Below, piece after piece: positions 1 to 7,629 of a stretch of DNA of 37,675 bases. Position 1 is the stretch's first letter, and each line of letters begins with the position of its first letter. The notes below the pieces were generated by a model, which saw only the letters and a program-made list of their open reading frames with translations, did not search any database and was not told where the DNA came from. The stretch comes from Desulfuromonadales bacterium. Lineage in GTDB: Bacteria > Desulfobacterota > JAENJC01. The stretch lies in the NCBI GenBank assembly GCA_919902985.1, contig CAKKSC010000039.1:1-37675 (forward strand). Direction: 5' to 3'. The position numbers were made by a program, and so were the translations under genes.

Positions 1-4
1 TATG

Positions 5-25
5 AAAAACCGACCGAAGGCGGTC
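5..25 (-). terminator. Probable intrinsic terminator of ppsA
   Basis: On the minus strand GACCG and CGGTC pair around a CCTT loop, and a run of five T follows two bases later (positions 9 to 5). It lies about 70 bases beyond the ppsA stop codon, in the right orientation. The stem is short but GC-rich. Confidence 0.6.
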
Positions 26-94
26 TATATGCAATTCCCTAACCGGACAAAGCTGGGGGTATCTGATCTTTCTCCCCTGAGTTCAGGAAATAGG

Positions 95-2494
95 TCACTT
101 CCCTTTTTCCATCTCAAGGATACTCAGCGTAGTCTTTATCACCGCATCAGGGTTAAGGGAGATGGAGTCTATCCCTTCCCGTACAAGGAACTCTGCAAAC
201 TCAGGGTAGTCGCTTGGGGCCTGGCCGCAGATCCCGATCTTCCTATTGTTCTTCTTTGCCGCCTTTATGACTGATGAGACCATCTCCTTTACAGCCTGGT
301 TCCTTTCGTCGAATATGTGGGCAACCAGTTCTGAGTCCCTGTCTACGCCAAGGGTAAGCTGGGTAAGGTCGTTTGAGCCTATCGAGAAGCCGTCGAAGAC
401 CTCTGAGAATTTATCCGCAAGGATGACATTGCTCGGTATCTCACACATGACATATACCTCAAGGGAGTTCTCCCCCCTCTTGAGGCCGTTCTTTTCCATC
501 TCCGCGATCACCTTCCTGCCTTCTTCTACGGTGCGGCAGAAGGGTACCATCAGCTTTACGTTGGTGAGCCCCATCACGTCCCTGACCTTCTTCATTGCCC
601 TGCATTCAAGGGCAAACCCCTCTCTGTAACGCTCGTCATAATACCTGGACGCCCCCCTGAACCCGATCATAGGATTTTCCTCCACAGGTTCAAACTCCCT
701 GCCTCCTATGAGGTTTGCGTACTCGTTGCTCTTAAAATCGCTCATTCTCACAATCACGTCTTTTGGATAGAATGCCGCCCCAATCATGGCGACCCCCTCG
801 GCCAGCCTGTCCACGAAGAACAGTGTCTTGTCACTGTGTCCGATGCTTGTAGCCTCTATCTCCCTTTTAACCTTTTCATCCTTAAGCTGGTCAAACCTTA
901 AAAGGGCCATTGGGTGGACCTTTATGTAGTTGTTTATAATGAACTCCAGCCTTGCAAGGCCTACCCCGTCGTTGGGTATAAATGAAAGAGAGAAGGCCTC
1001 CTCAGGGTTTCCCACATTCATCATTATCTTCGTCTTCGGTCTTTTAAGTCCGCCAAGCTCAGTCCTCTCCAGATGGAACGGGAGGGTCCCCTCGTATACA
1101 AAACCAGAGTCCCCTTCGGCGCACGATATGGTTATCTCATTCCCGCTCTTTATCACCTCCGTCCCTGTGGATGTCCCCACTATGGCGGGAATACCAAGCT
1201 CGCGGCTCACTATGGCGGCATGAGCCGTCCTTCCACCCCGGTTGGTTACAATGGCAGCAGCCTTCTTCATGATAGGCTCCCAGTCAGGGTCTGTCTTTTC
1301 GGTTACCAGCACCTCCCCCTCCCTGAACCTGCCAAGGTCGCTGACATCCCTTATCACATTCGCCTTCCCAGCGGCAATCTTCTCGCCAACGCTCTTCCCT
1401 GTTACCAGCATCTTCCCTCTCTTCTCAAGGTGGTATATCTCCAGTACCTCCATATTCTTCTGGGACTGCACAGTCTCAGGCCTCGCCTGGAGTATGAACA
1501 TCTCTCCAGTGGCCCCGTCCTTTGCCCACTCTATATCCATTGGGGTGAGCTCGCCCTTTTTGGCGGAGTAGTGTTCCTCTATGTCACATGCCCATCCGGC
1601 AAGCTGGAGTATCTCGTCATCGCTTAACGCATATCTGTTTCGCTCCTCCGGCGGTACGGGGACGTTCTTTGTGAGCCTCTCCCCGCCAATGTCATAAACC
1701 ATCCTTAGCTCCTTGCTCCCCAGTTTCTTCTGAAGTATTGGCCTGAAACCTGACTTCAAGGTAGGCTTGAAGATATAGAACTCATCAGGGTTGATTGCCC
1801 CCTGGACTATATTCTCCCCAAGGCCGTATGAAGCTGTGAGCAGCACCGCATCCTTGAAGCCTGTCTCAGTATCTATGGAGAACATGACACCTGATGATGC
1901 CAGGTCAGAGCGTACCATCTTCTGTACCCCTATGGACAGGGCAATCTTCATGTGGTCAAAACCCTTGTCTACCCTGTATGAGATGGCCCTGTCTGTAAAT
2001 AGCGATGCAAAGCACCTCTTGCACGCAAGGAGCAATGCAGCCTCCCCGTGGATGTTGAGATATGTCTCCTGCTGCCCAGCAAAGCTTGCGGTAGGAAGGT
2101 CCTCGGCAGTAGCGCTGCTCCTGACTGCCACATCCGTGTCCTCGCCGTATTTCTCACACAACTTTCGGTATGCCTCTATAATGGCGTCTTCCAGCTCTTC
2201 AGGAAGCTCCGCATCTACTATGGCAGTCCTTATCCTCCTGCCCCGTTCCCTGAGGTTGGCTACTGCCCCGGTATCCAGCCCCTTAAGGGTTTCCTCCATC
2301 ACATGCACTATGCCGCTCTTTTCAAGGAAGTGCCTGTATGCGTAGGCGGTAACAGCAAATCCATAAGGGACCTTGATCCCCTTACCGGATAGTTCCCGGT
2401 ACATCTCTCCCAAGGATGCATTCTTACCACCAACGGACGGGACATCTTCTATTCCAATCTCATCAAACCAGAGGGCAAAACGGTTCTCTTCCAT
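95..2494 (-). CDS. ppsA: Phosphoenolpyruvate synthase
   Basis: Converts pyruvate, ATP and water to phosphoenolpyruvate, AMP and phosphate, the entry to gluconeogenesis from pyruvate. The 799 residues match the usual length. The N-terminal ATP-grasp (PPDK_N) domain covers about residues 16-345 (VGGKNASLGEM near the start, VRSSATAEDLP near 125). The swivelling phosphohistidine domain has GGRTAHAAIVSRELGIPA around residue 425, whose His is the phosphorylated residue. The C-terminal TIM barrel has the FSIGSNDLTQLTLGVDRDS and GICGQAPSDYPE signatures. The ATG at 2494 follows a good GGAGG site. It is monocistronic, with a terminator-like hairpin after the stop. Pyruvate,phosphate dikinase is less likely because that family is usually longer. 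Confidence 0.96.
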   Translation of the reverse strand: MEENRFALWFDEIGIEDVPSVGGKNASLGEMYRELSGKGIKVPYGFAVTAYAYRHFLEKSGIVHVMEETLKGLDTGAVANLRERGRRIRTAIVDAELPEELEDAIIEAYRKLCEKYGEDTDVAVRSSATAEDLPTASFAGQQETYLNIHGEAALLLACKRCFASLFTDRAISYRVDKGFDHMKIALSIGVQKMVRSDLASSGVMFSIDTETGFKDAVLLTASYGLGENIVQGAINPDEFYIFKPTLKSGFRPILQKKLGSKELRMVYDIGGERLTKNVPVPPEERNRYALSDDEILQLAGWACDIEEHYSAKKGELTPMDIEWAKDGATGEMFILQARPETVQSQKNMEVLEIYHLEKRGKMLVTGKSVGEKIAAGKANVIRDVSDLGRFREGEVLVTEKTDPDWEPIMKKAAAIVTNRGGRTAHAAIVSRELGIPAIVGTSTGTEVIKSGNEITISCAEGDSGFVYEGTLPFHLERTELGGLKRPKTKIMMNVGNPEEAFSLSFIPNDGVGLARLEFIINNYIKVHPMALLRFDQLKDEKVKREIEATSIGHSDKTLFFVDRLAEGVAMIGAAFYPKDVIVRMSDFKSNEYANLIGGREFEPVEENPMIGFRGASRYYDERYREGFALECRAMKKVRDVMGLTNVKLMVPFCRTVEEGRKVIAEMEKNGLKRGENSLEVYVMCEIPSNVILADKFSEVFDGFSIGSNDLTQLTLGVDRDSELVAHIFDERNQAVKEMVSSVIKAAKKNNRKIGICGQAPSDYPEFAEFLVREGIDSISLNPDAVIKTTLSILEMEKGK

Positions 2495-2548
2495 AAGATA
2501 ACCTCCAAAGACTTTTTTAGCAGGTCAACTCATCTGACTGCACTTCAA

Positions 2549-2554
2549 AGTATA
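2549..2554 (-). promoter_or_regulatory. Candidate extended -10 element of ppsA
   Basis: The minus strand reads TGCTATACT, an extended -10 hexamer (TATACT preceded by TGn), about 55 bases before the ppsA start. No good -35 box is visible at the right distance, as is common for extended -10 promoters. Confidence 0.4.
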
Positions 2555-2636
2555 GCACAGGGTAGAAAGATTTCACGCAGCGCCCCTCGTCCCTATGTTG
2601 AGACAACGAGCCACTCTAATATGGTCTTTAAATTGA

Positions 2637-2678
2637 TTGACAAATGTGACATTTGGCGTTATTGTTAAGCCAAATGTC
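2637..2678 (+). promoter_or_regulatory. Promoter with overlapping inverted-repeat operator of the RES toxin-antitoxin operon
   Basis: TTGACA at 2637-2642 and TATTGT at 2660-2665 are separated by 17 bases. A perfect 10-base inverted repeat, GACATTTGGC (2648-2657) and GCCAAATGTC (2669-2678), brackets the -10 box. A repressor bound here would block RNA polymerase, as expected for an autoregulated antitoxin. The Shine-Dalgarno sequence and the ATG at 2697 follow directly. Binding by the downstream antitoxin is inference. Confidence 0.75.
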
Positions 2679-2696
2679 AGGAGGGAGGTGAAGATT

Positions 2697-3128
2697 ATGA
2701 ATCTATTACATGTTTCTAACGTGTTGGGAGGCGCAAAAGTCTTGGGTTTTCAGATAGAGAGCCAGATGGATCTGATCACGCTTGGGAGTAAAGGAGTTAC
2801 TAAAGATGCAGTAACTCACCTTGCCGGCTATGCCAGTATGCCATTTCGTCAAGTGGCCAGTCTTCTGCCGATATCCGAGCGCACATTGCTAAGGTGTAAA
2901 CCTAAGGAACATCTAAACAAGCCGGTTTCTGAGCATGTGCTGCAGATAGCAGAGGTCTTTGCCAAAGGGGTAGAGGTTTTTGAGGACAAGGAGCGGTTCT
3001 TTGAATGGTTGAAGCAGTCCAATACAGCATTAGGCGGGAAGAATCCACTAATGCTTCTTGATTCCAGATTTGGCATTGATATGGTGATTGATGAACTTGG
3101 GCGGATAGAGACAGGAGTATATTCTTAG
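2697..3128 (+). CDS. MbcA/ParS/Xre-type (DUF2384) antitoxin
   Basis: Antitoxin of a RES-type toxin-antitoxin pair; it should bind its operator through an N-terminal helical domain and neutralise the toxin through its C-terminal part. The 143-residue protein has the layout of this family: a helical region with LPISERTLLRCK near residue 70, then the C-terminal antitoxin segment with VLQIAEVFAKGVEVFEDKERFFEWL and NPLMLLDSRFGIDMVIDELGRIETGVYS. The ATG at 2697 is chosen because GGAGGTG precedes it. The open frame extends 60 bases further upstream, but that stretch is the promoter and operator. The toxin gene follows 28 bases downstream. Confidence 0.85.
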   Translation: MNLLHVSNVLGGAKVLGFQIESQMDLITLGSKGVTKDAVTHLAGYASMPFRQVASLLPISERTLLRCKPKEHLNKPVSEHVLQIAEVFAKGVEVFEDKERFFEWLKQSNTALGGKNPLMLLDSRFGIDMVIDELGRIETGVYS

Positions 3129-3156
3129 CCCATTTTGATTGCCATAGGAGGTCTCC

Positions 3157-3615
3157 TTGGATCTGTTCAGGATTGCAAAGACCAAATATATAAATGACCT
3201 CTCAGGTACCGGGGCCAGGGTGTATGGAGGCCGATGGAATGAAAAGGGCGTAGCTGTCATTTACACTTCAGAATCCAGAGCCCTGGCAGCCTTAGAGTTT
3301 TTAGTCCATACACCCATGGCTCTTGCGCCAAAAGACCTCAGTATACTGACAATACATATCCCTGATTCCATCAAACCGAAACCTATAGACCTTGCTCATT
3401 TGCCAAAAAACTGGGACATGCATCCGGCGCCGGATGCTCTTGCTATGATAGGATCTCAATGGGCCAGGTCTAATGCTTCTCTCCTTCTGAAAGTCCCATC
3501 TGTTCTTATTAATAAAGAGCACAACATAATCATCAATCCGAACCATCCTGATTTCAAGCATCTTAAGGCTTCATCGGATAAGTTCAATTTTGATGACAGA
3601 TATTTTAAGCGCTAA
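3157..3615 (+). CDS. RES-domain toxin (probable NAD+-degrading)
   Basis: RES-domain toxins such as MbcT act on NAD+ (phosphorolysis or hydrolysis) and deplete it. This 152-residue protein shows the family pattern: an N-terminal Arg (LFRIAK), the GTGARVYGGRWNEKGVAVIYTS block carrying the conserved Arg and Tyr residues, and the Glu in ALAALEFLVH. The start is TTG at 3157, five bases after AGGAGG; no ATG in a suitable position has a better site. It is co-transcribed with the antitoxin just upstream. The frame is intact and all the expected key residues are present, so the pair may be functional. Confidence 0.88.
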   Translation: MDLFRIAKTKYINDLSGTGARVYGGRWNEKGVAVIYTSESRALAALEFLVHTPMALAPKDLSILTIHIPDSIKPKPIDLAHLPKNWDMHPAPDALAMIGSQWARSNASLLLKVPSVLINKEHNIIINPNHPDFKHLKASSDKFNFDDRYFKR

Positions 3616-3701
3616 GGTCAATTGAGCAGGGAACCGACAAGATTTCGATGGATGAAATCAACGCTGAAATAAAAGCTGTCAGGAAAAAGCGTCTAAGGTA
3701 A
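3612..3701 (+). pseudogene. C-terminal remnant of an antitoxin-like gene
   Basis: Reading from 3612 to the TAA at 3699-3701 gives a peptide ending IEQGTDKISMDEINAEIKAVRKKRLR in its last part: an amphipathic, basic tail of a kind common at the C-termini of small antitoxins of PIN or RelE toxins. There is no upstream part, no start codon with a ribosome site, and the 5' end runs into the stop of the RES toxin. I read it as debris of another toxin-antitoxin module. The family assignment is only a resemblance. Confidence 0.35.
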
Positions 3702-3710
3702 GGCCCGAAG

Positions 3711-3748
3711 GGTCAGGCTTTTGGAAGAAGAGGTCATTTCACCTTGCA
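3711..3748 (+). pseudogene. Short duplicated fragment of the methyltransferase gene at 5571
   Basis: These 38 bases match 5651-5688 inside the second methyltransferase gene at 34 positions. In the matching frame they read VRLLEEEVISPC, against VRLLEEGVISPC in the intact gene, and a stop follows soon after. The similarity ends abruptly at both sides, as expected for a small relic of a related gene. Confidence 0.6.
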
Positions 3749-3837
3749 GATTACCGTGAAGATCGGGGACGGGTTCTCATTATTAAAACAATTCATTGTC
3801 TAAGACAAGCATACCGGTTATAATTGGAGGCAAAACA

Positions 3838-4127
3838 TGCTTTCATTTGAATGGGATAAAAGCAAGAAAGAACATAAAAAGTCATGGTTTATCCTTTGAT
3901 GAGGCAAGTACGGGATTCAGCGATATTTTATCATTGGCGATTTATGACCCATTACACTCAGAAACTGAAGACAGGTTTATTCTCATTGGCACTTCACACA
4001 GTAATCGTCTCCTGGTAGTTATTCATACTGAAAGAGGGTCAAAATCAGAATAATAAGCGCGAGGCAGGCTACTAAACATGAAAGGAAACAATATGAAGAG
4101 AATGCAAAAAGACAAAGACATGCTTGA
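3838..4127 (+). pseudogene. BrnT-family toxin gene, broken by two frameshifts
   Basis: BrnT toxins are RelE-fold ribonucleases. Three pieces in different frames together make a BrnT-like protein: MLSFEWDKSKK from the ATG at 3838, then NIKSHGLSFDEASTGFSDIL through DRFILIGTSHSNRLLVVIHTERG in a second frame to about 4040, then IRIISARQATKHERKQYEE in a third frame ending in TGA at 4125-4127. The first shift lies at about 3860-3868 and the second in the A-run at 4041-4044, where one extra A would restore HTERGSKIRIISAR. With two independent shifts it should be inactive. It is followed, with overlap, by a partner gene that is also damaged. Confidence 0.8.
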
Positions 4128-4341
4128 AGAGTACTATTTCAGCAAGGGCATCCAGGGAAAATATGCAAAGAGATATGCGGAAGGGACAAATATGACACTG
4201 ATTGAGCCCGATGTAGCAAAGTATTTTTCCGACCATAACGCTGTAAATTAAGCTCTGCGATCATTAGCAGAAATCATCAAAGGGCAGAAAGGCCTGCCTA
4301 ACAAGACACTCAAACGGACGCCAAAAACCGCAGCCGCTTAG
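4078..4341 (+). pseudogene. BrnT-partner antitoxin-like gene interrupted by a TAA codon
   Basis: From ATG 4078 (or 4093) the frame reads through MLEEYYFSKGIQGKYAKRYAEG and IEPDVAKYFSDHNAVN to a TAA at 4249-4251. The same frame continues after that stop as ALRSLAEIIKGQK and ends in TAG at 4339-4341. Related small proteins typically read VNEALR here, so the stop looks like GAA changed to TAA. The start overlaps the end of the BrnT frame, as in coupled toxin-antitoxin operons. Without the interruption the protein would be about 85 residues; a truncated 52-residue form could still be made. The antitoxin role is inferred from position and resemblance. Confidence 0.55.
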
Positions 4342-4355
4342 TTTGATCGTTATTC
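4296..4355 (+). repeat. attC-like (integron cassette) sequence
   Basis: This 60-base stretch starts with GCCTAAC, a perfect RYYYAAC core, followed by AAGACACTCAAACGG. It ends with GTTTGATCGTTATTC, which pairs imperfectly with the start and carries a degenerate GTTRRRY core. It overlaps the 3' end of a toxin-antitoxin-like gene, where a cassette recombination site would be. Length and layout fit an attC site, but the second core is two bases off consensus. Confidence 0.4.
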
Positions 4356-4358
4356 CGT

Positions 4359-4504
4359 CGGCAATTAAACATATAAAACTCCCCTCCCCTGGCGGGAGGG
4401 GAGTAAGGGGAGGGGGAGATCTTTGTAAACTGAAGAGATTTCACCCCCACCTTAATCCTCCCCCGTCAAGGGGGAGGAGATTGAATTGATATATTTAATT
4501 GCCG
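4359..4504 (+). repeat. MITE-like inverted-repeat element
   Basis: A 146-base non-coding element with terminal inverted repeats CGGCAATTAAA (4359-4369) and TTTAATTGCCG (4494-4504). Each half carries a GC-rich hairpin: 4379-4403 (stem CTCCCCTCCC with GGGAGGGGAG) and 4457-4477 (stem CCTCCCCC with GGGGGAGG). Each hairpin is followed by a further G-rich or C-rich tract, so the two halves are approximate reverse complements throughout. No coding capacity. It lies between the attC-like site and the methyltransferase start. Confidence 0.65.
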
Positions 4505-4525
4505 TTTTAATAGCCAGAGAGAAAT

Positions 4526-5149
4526 ATGACCACACCAAATCAACATTGGAATGCGATTTTCTCCACAAAGACCGACCCCGAACTCGGTTGGTATGAGAGC
4601 GAAGTCTCGCAGACATTAAAGTTTCTCGATCTAATTCCACAGAGTCAGACCACTACAGTCTTCCTCCCCGGTGCCGGGACAACCGCGCTTGTCGACGAAC
4701 TCCTGGATAGAGGGTACGACATCATTCTGAACGACATTAGCAACGAAGCACTAAATAAGCTAAAAGATAGAATAGGCATGAATGAGGATAGATTGACATG
4801 GATTCACCATGACATCTCTAAACCGCTGCCTGATGGCATTCCTCAAGCCGATATCTGGATCGACCGGGCTGTTCTTCATTTCTTGCTTGAAGAAGCAGAC
4901 ATTAAAGGATATTTCTCCAATCTGCATTCAGCGATACGCCCTGGAGGCTACGCATTGCTGGCAGAGTTTTCGACCATGGGTGCCCCTGAGTGCGCAGGCC
5001 TTGAACTCCATCGCTACTCTATCGAAGAAATCACAAGGCGCATGGGTGCAGAATTTGAACTCGTCAAACATGAAGATTACACATTCATCAATCCATTTGG
5101 TGACCCACGCCCTTATATCTATGGGCTTTACAGAAAAAATAATGGCTAA
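4526..5149 (+). CDS. SAM-dependent class I methyltransferase
   Basis: A 207-residue Rossmann-fold methyltransferase resembling thiopurine/thiol-type enzymes; the substrate cannot be named. After HWNAIFSTKTDPELGWYE, motif I is VFLPGAGTTALVDELL (residues about 45-60), followed by an acidic strand end (IILNDIS), the ADIWIDRAVLHFL block near 115 and the GGYALLAEFSTMG strand near 150. The frame is intact. It starts 22 bases after the MITE-like element, preceded only by a weak AGAGAG site. Its 3' end abuts the truncated DUF362 gene on the other strand, so it probably arrived here with the rearrangement. Shared ancestry with the methyltransferase at 5571 is only at family level. Confidence 0.8.
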   Translation: MTTPNQHWNAIFSTKTDPELGWYESEVSQTLKFLDLIPQSQTTTVFLPGAGTTALVDELLDRGYDIILNDISNEALNKLKDRIGMNEDRLTWIHHDISKPLPDGIPQADIWIDRAVLHFLLEEADIKGYFSNLHSAIRPGGYALLAEFSTMGAPECAGLELHRYSIEEITRRMGAEFELVKHEDYTFINPFGDPRPYIYGLYRKNNG

Positions 5150-5441
5150 TAAGGCGCTCCATAGCGGCCTTTTTGATCCCGTTTTTATCCATGTTCCTGG
5201 ACATAGAAAGGGTGAGCATTGCCGACATGTCTCCAACATACACCTTATTTACGCCTTCTTCATAAAGGATATTCAACATTGCCCCAACTATCTCAGGATT
5301 GGTAGTTGCCGGATTCTTCTCCCCGGACACAACATTGTGTTTGACAAGGACGATCTTTCCTTTTATCTTCAACTTCTCAAAACGGTCTATGAGTGCTACG
5401 GAAGACTTCTTTCCTATGATAAAAAAGGAATCCGGCTGCAA
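5150..5441 (-). pseudogene. N-terminal fragment of a DUF362-family protein
   Basis: From ATG 5441 the first 90 or so residues (FFIIGKKSSVALIDRFEKLK, then KIVLVKHNVVSGEKNPATT and NPEIVGAMLNILYEEGVNKVYVGD) resemble the start of DUF362 proteins, which are often Fe-S-linked and around 300 residues long. The similarity stops near 5150, exactly where the 3' end of the methyltransferase gene on the other strand begins. The reading frame runs on to 5088 through unrelated sequence. The C-terminal two thirds are missing, so it is most likely non-functional. Confidence 0.6.
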
Positions 5442-5570
5442 ATATAACCCTTAATATCCAGCGTCTCGAAAACATTTCCTTATAAATATAGCATCTTTTT
5501 TTCTTTAAGCTATGATAGGATATTATCTATCCAGACCAACCTGTCAGGACAACAGAAAACGGAGGGTAAG

Positions 5571-6167
5571 ATGGGTGAAGAGAGAGACTGGGACGAGACC
5601 TACAGAAAGGGGCAGACCCCCTGGGACAGCGGGCGGCCGTGTTCTGAACTGGTCAGACTCCTGGAAGAAGGGGTCATTTCACCTTGCAAGGCCCTGGATC
5701 TTGGGTGTGGCACCGGCACAAACGCCATCTATCTTGCACAGATGGGGTTTGCTGTCACCGGCGTGGATATATCCCAGGTGGCTATAGAGATGGCAAGAGA
5801 AAAGGCTGATGCAGCAGGTTTAAGCGTTCTTTTTATGCTGGTAAAACTTCCAAACCTGTTTTTGCCGGGAAGGGTATACGATTTTGTCTTTGACAGAGGG
5901 TGTTTCCATGCCCTCAAGGATGACGAAAGGCCGCGGTATGCTGAGATGTTGAAGGAGGTTACGGTAGAGGGAAGCCTCTTCCTTTTATTGACAGGCAATG
6001 CAAAAGAGCCAAGGAACCCAGGCCCGCCGACTATGACCGAGGATGAGATCAGGGAGGCCTTCTCTCAGTTCTTCGATTTTCTCTGGATCAGGGAGTTCAG
6101 GTTTGACACTACCGATGCCGGAGAGGGCCCGCTTGGCTTTTCATCTCTTATGAAGCGAAGGAAATAA
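5571..6167 (+). CDS. SAM-dependent methyltransferase (TehB/thiopurine-like)
   Basis: A 198-residue class I methyltransferase. The start WDETYRKGQTPWDSGRPCSEL is typical of thiol/tellurite-type methyltransferases. Motif I is ALDLGCGTGTNAIYLAQMG (residues about 43-61) and motif II ends in VTGVDIS with the acidic residue that binds the SAM ribose. A Cys-His block, FDRGCFHAL, sits near residue 107. Many homologues methylate small thiol, halide or metalloid substrates, but the substrate is not determinable here. The ATG at 5571 has a strong GGAGG site six bases upstream. The gene is alone, convergent with rtcB, with only a 3-base gap. Confidence 0.82.
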   Translation: MGEERDWDETYRKGQTPWDSGRPCSELVRLLEEGVISPCKALDLGCGTGTNAIYLAQMGFAVTGVDISQVAIEMAREKADAAGLSVLFMLVKLPNLFLPGRVYDFVFDRGCFHALKDDERPRYAEMLKEVTVEGSLFLLLTGNAKEPRNPGPPTMTEDEIREAFSQFFDFLWIREFRFDTTDAGEGPLGFSSLMKRRK

Positions 6168-6170
6168 GAA

Positions 6171-7613
6171 CTAACCCTTTATTACCCCAAGCGGTTTAAG
6201 CCTTGCCACCTTCCTTGACAGGCCGGCGTTGTGTACGATCTCCACCACCTCATTCACGTCCTTGTATGATTCAGGTATCTCCTCTGTCAATGTCCCCATG
6301 CTCGCGCCCCTGACTATGATCCCGGCCTCCTCCATCTCCTTCACAATGGAACGTCCTTTACTCATCTTCTTTGCCGCAGTCCTGCTCATCACCCTTCCTG
6401 CGCCGTGGCACGTGCTGCCCCATGTCTGCTCCATGGCCTTCTCAGTCCCCACAAGGACATACGACGCCCTCTTCATGTCTCCAGGTATAAGGACAGGCTG
6501 GCCGATATTTCTGTAAATCTCAGGGACCTCCTTCCTTCCAGGGGCAAAGGCCCTGGTGGCCCCCTTTCTGTGGACGCAGAGCTTTGTGTCTCTGCCCTCC
6601 ACCTTGTGGGTCTCAAACTTTGCTATGTTGTGGCATACATCGTAGAGGAGCCTCATCCCAATGTCGGATGACCCGATGTTAAGGACCCTCATGAACGTCT
6701 CCCTCACCCAGTGCATAAGCATCTGACGGTTCGCCCATGCGTAATTTGCTGCGCATGCCATGGCAGCATAGTACTCCTGTCCCTCTGGTGAGTTGATATA
6801 GGCGCAGGCCAACTGCCTGTCAGGAAGCGCTATCCCCTGTTTGGCCGCTGTGTGCCCCATCTTGAAAAGGAAGTCGTCGCACACCTGGTATCCGAACCCT
6901 CTTGAACCGCAGTGAACAAATACAGTCACCTGACCCTGGTGAAGGCCGAAGGCCTCAGCCGCAGCCTCATCAAAGACCTCGTCCACATAACCTATCTCCA
7001 CAAAGTGGTTTCCGGAGCCGACAGTGCCAAGCTGCTTCCTCCCCCTCTCAACAGCCCTCTCGCTTACAACGGACGGGTCTGCGCCTTCGAGACAGCCGCC
7101 TTCCTCCGTATGGGCCAGGTCTTCGGGTGTCCCGTAACCGTTCTCAACTGCCCACCTTGCGCCGGTTAAAAAGACCTTCCTCTCATCATCCGGAGACAGT
7201 CTCATCTCACTGGTTGAACCGACGCCGGATGGGACAGATATAAAGAGGGCATCTACCAAAGCCCTGACTTTGCCATTCAGGTCACCCCTTTGCAGGTTTG
7301 TGGTGAGGAGCCGTACCCCGCAGTTTATGTCGTATCCCACACCGCCGGGAGAGATGACCCCTGTCTTCATGTCAAAGGCGGCAACCCCCCCTATGGGAAA
7401 ACCGTAACCTTCATGCATGTCCGGCATGGCCATCGAGTAACCTACTATCCCTGGAAGGTGGGCGACGTTTCTCACCTGCTTAAGGCTCTCGTCCCTCCTT
7501 ACCTCGGCGAGCATCTTCTCGTCAACGAATACGAGGCCGGGGACCCTCATCCCCCCTTCCTTTGGGATCAAAAAACGGTAATTATCCATCTGCTGCAACT
7601 TGATTTCGTCCAT
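6171..7613 (-). CDS. rtcB: RNA-splicing ligase RtcB
   Basis: Joins RNA 2',3'-cyclic phosphate or 3'-phosphate ends to 5'-OH ends using GTP and Mn2+, in RNA repair or tRNA splicing. At 480 residues it is full length. Seen: PGGVGYDINCGVRLL with the metal-binding Asp and Cys, GTVGSGNHFVEIG, the metal-binding His in VHCGSRGFGYQVCDD, CHNIAKFETH, and GSTCHGAGRVMSRTAA with the guanylylated His. The ATG at 7613 is chosen because GAGGTGG lies just before it; a GTG at 7625 is in frame but would overlap that site. Archease is encoded directly upstream on the same strand. Confidence 0.95.
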   Translation of the reverse strand: MDEIKLQQMDNYRFLIPKEGGMRVPGLVFVDEKMLAEVRRDESLKQVRNVAHLPGIVGYSMAMPDMHEGYGFPIGGVAAFDMKTGVISPGGVGYDINCGVRLLTTNLQRGDLNGKVRALVDALFISVPSGVGSTSEMRLSPDDERKVFLTGARWAVENGYGTPEDLAHTEEGGCLEGADPSVVSERAVERGRKQLGTVGSGNHFVEIGYVDEVFDEAAAEAFGLHQGQVTVFVHCGSRGFGYQVCDDFLFKMGHTAAKQGIALPDRQLACAYINSPEGQEYYAAMACAANYAWANRQMLMHWVRETFMRVLNIGSSDIGMRLLYDVCHNIAKFETHKVEGRDTKLCVHRKGATRAFAPGRKEVPEIYRNIGQPVLIPGDMKRASYVLVGTEKAMEQTWGSTCHGAGRVMSRTAAKKMSKGRSIVKEMEEAGIIVRGASMGTLTEEIPESYKDVNEVVEIVHNAGLSRKVARLKPLGVIKG

Positions 7614-7629
7614 AATCCACCTCACCTAT

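Noticed and set aside
1073-2392. Long plus-strand open frames opposite ppsA (up to 184 codons)
   Set aside because: These are antisense shadows of a well-conserved gene, without ribosome sites or recognisable domains.
5144-5175. A third attC-like start (GGCTAAT) after the first methyltransferase gene
   Set aside because: The core deviates from RYYYAAC, no inverted partner was found, and the sequence is still explained as DUF362 coding remnant.
6902-7243. Plus-strand open frames opposite rtcB
   Set aside because: Low-complexity Pro/Arg/Gln translation antisense to the conserved RtcB core.
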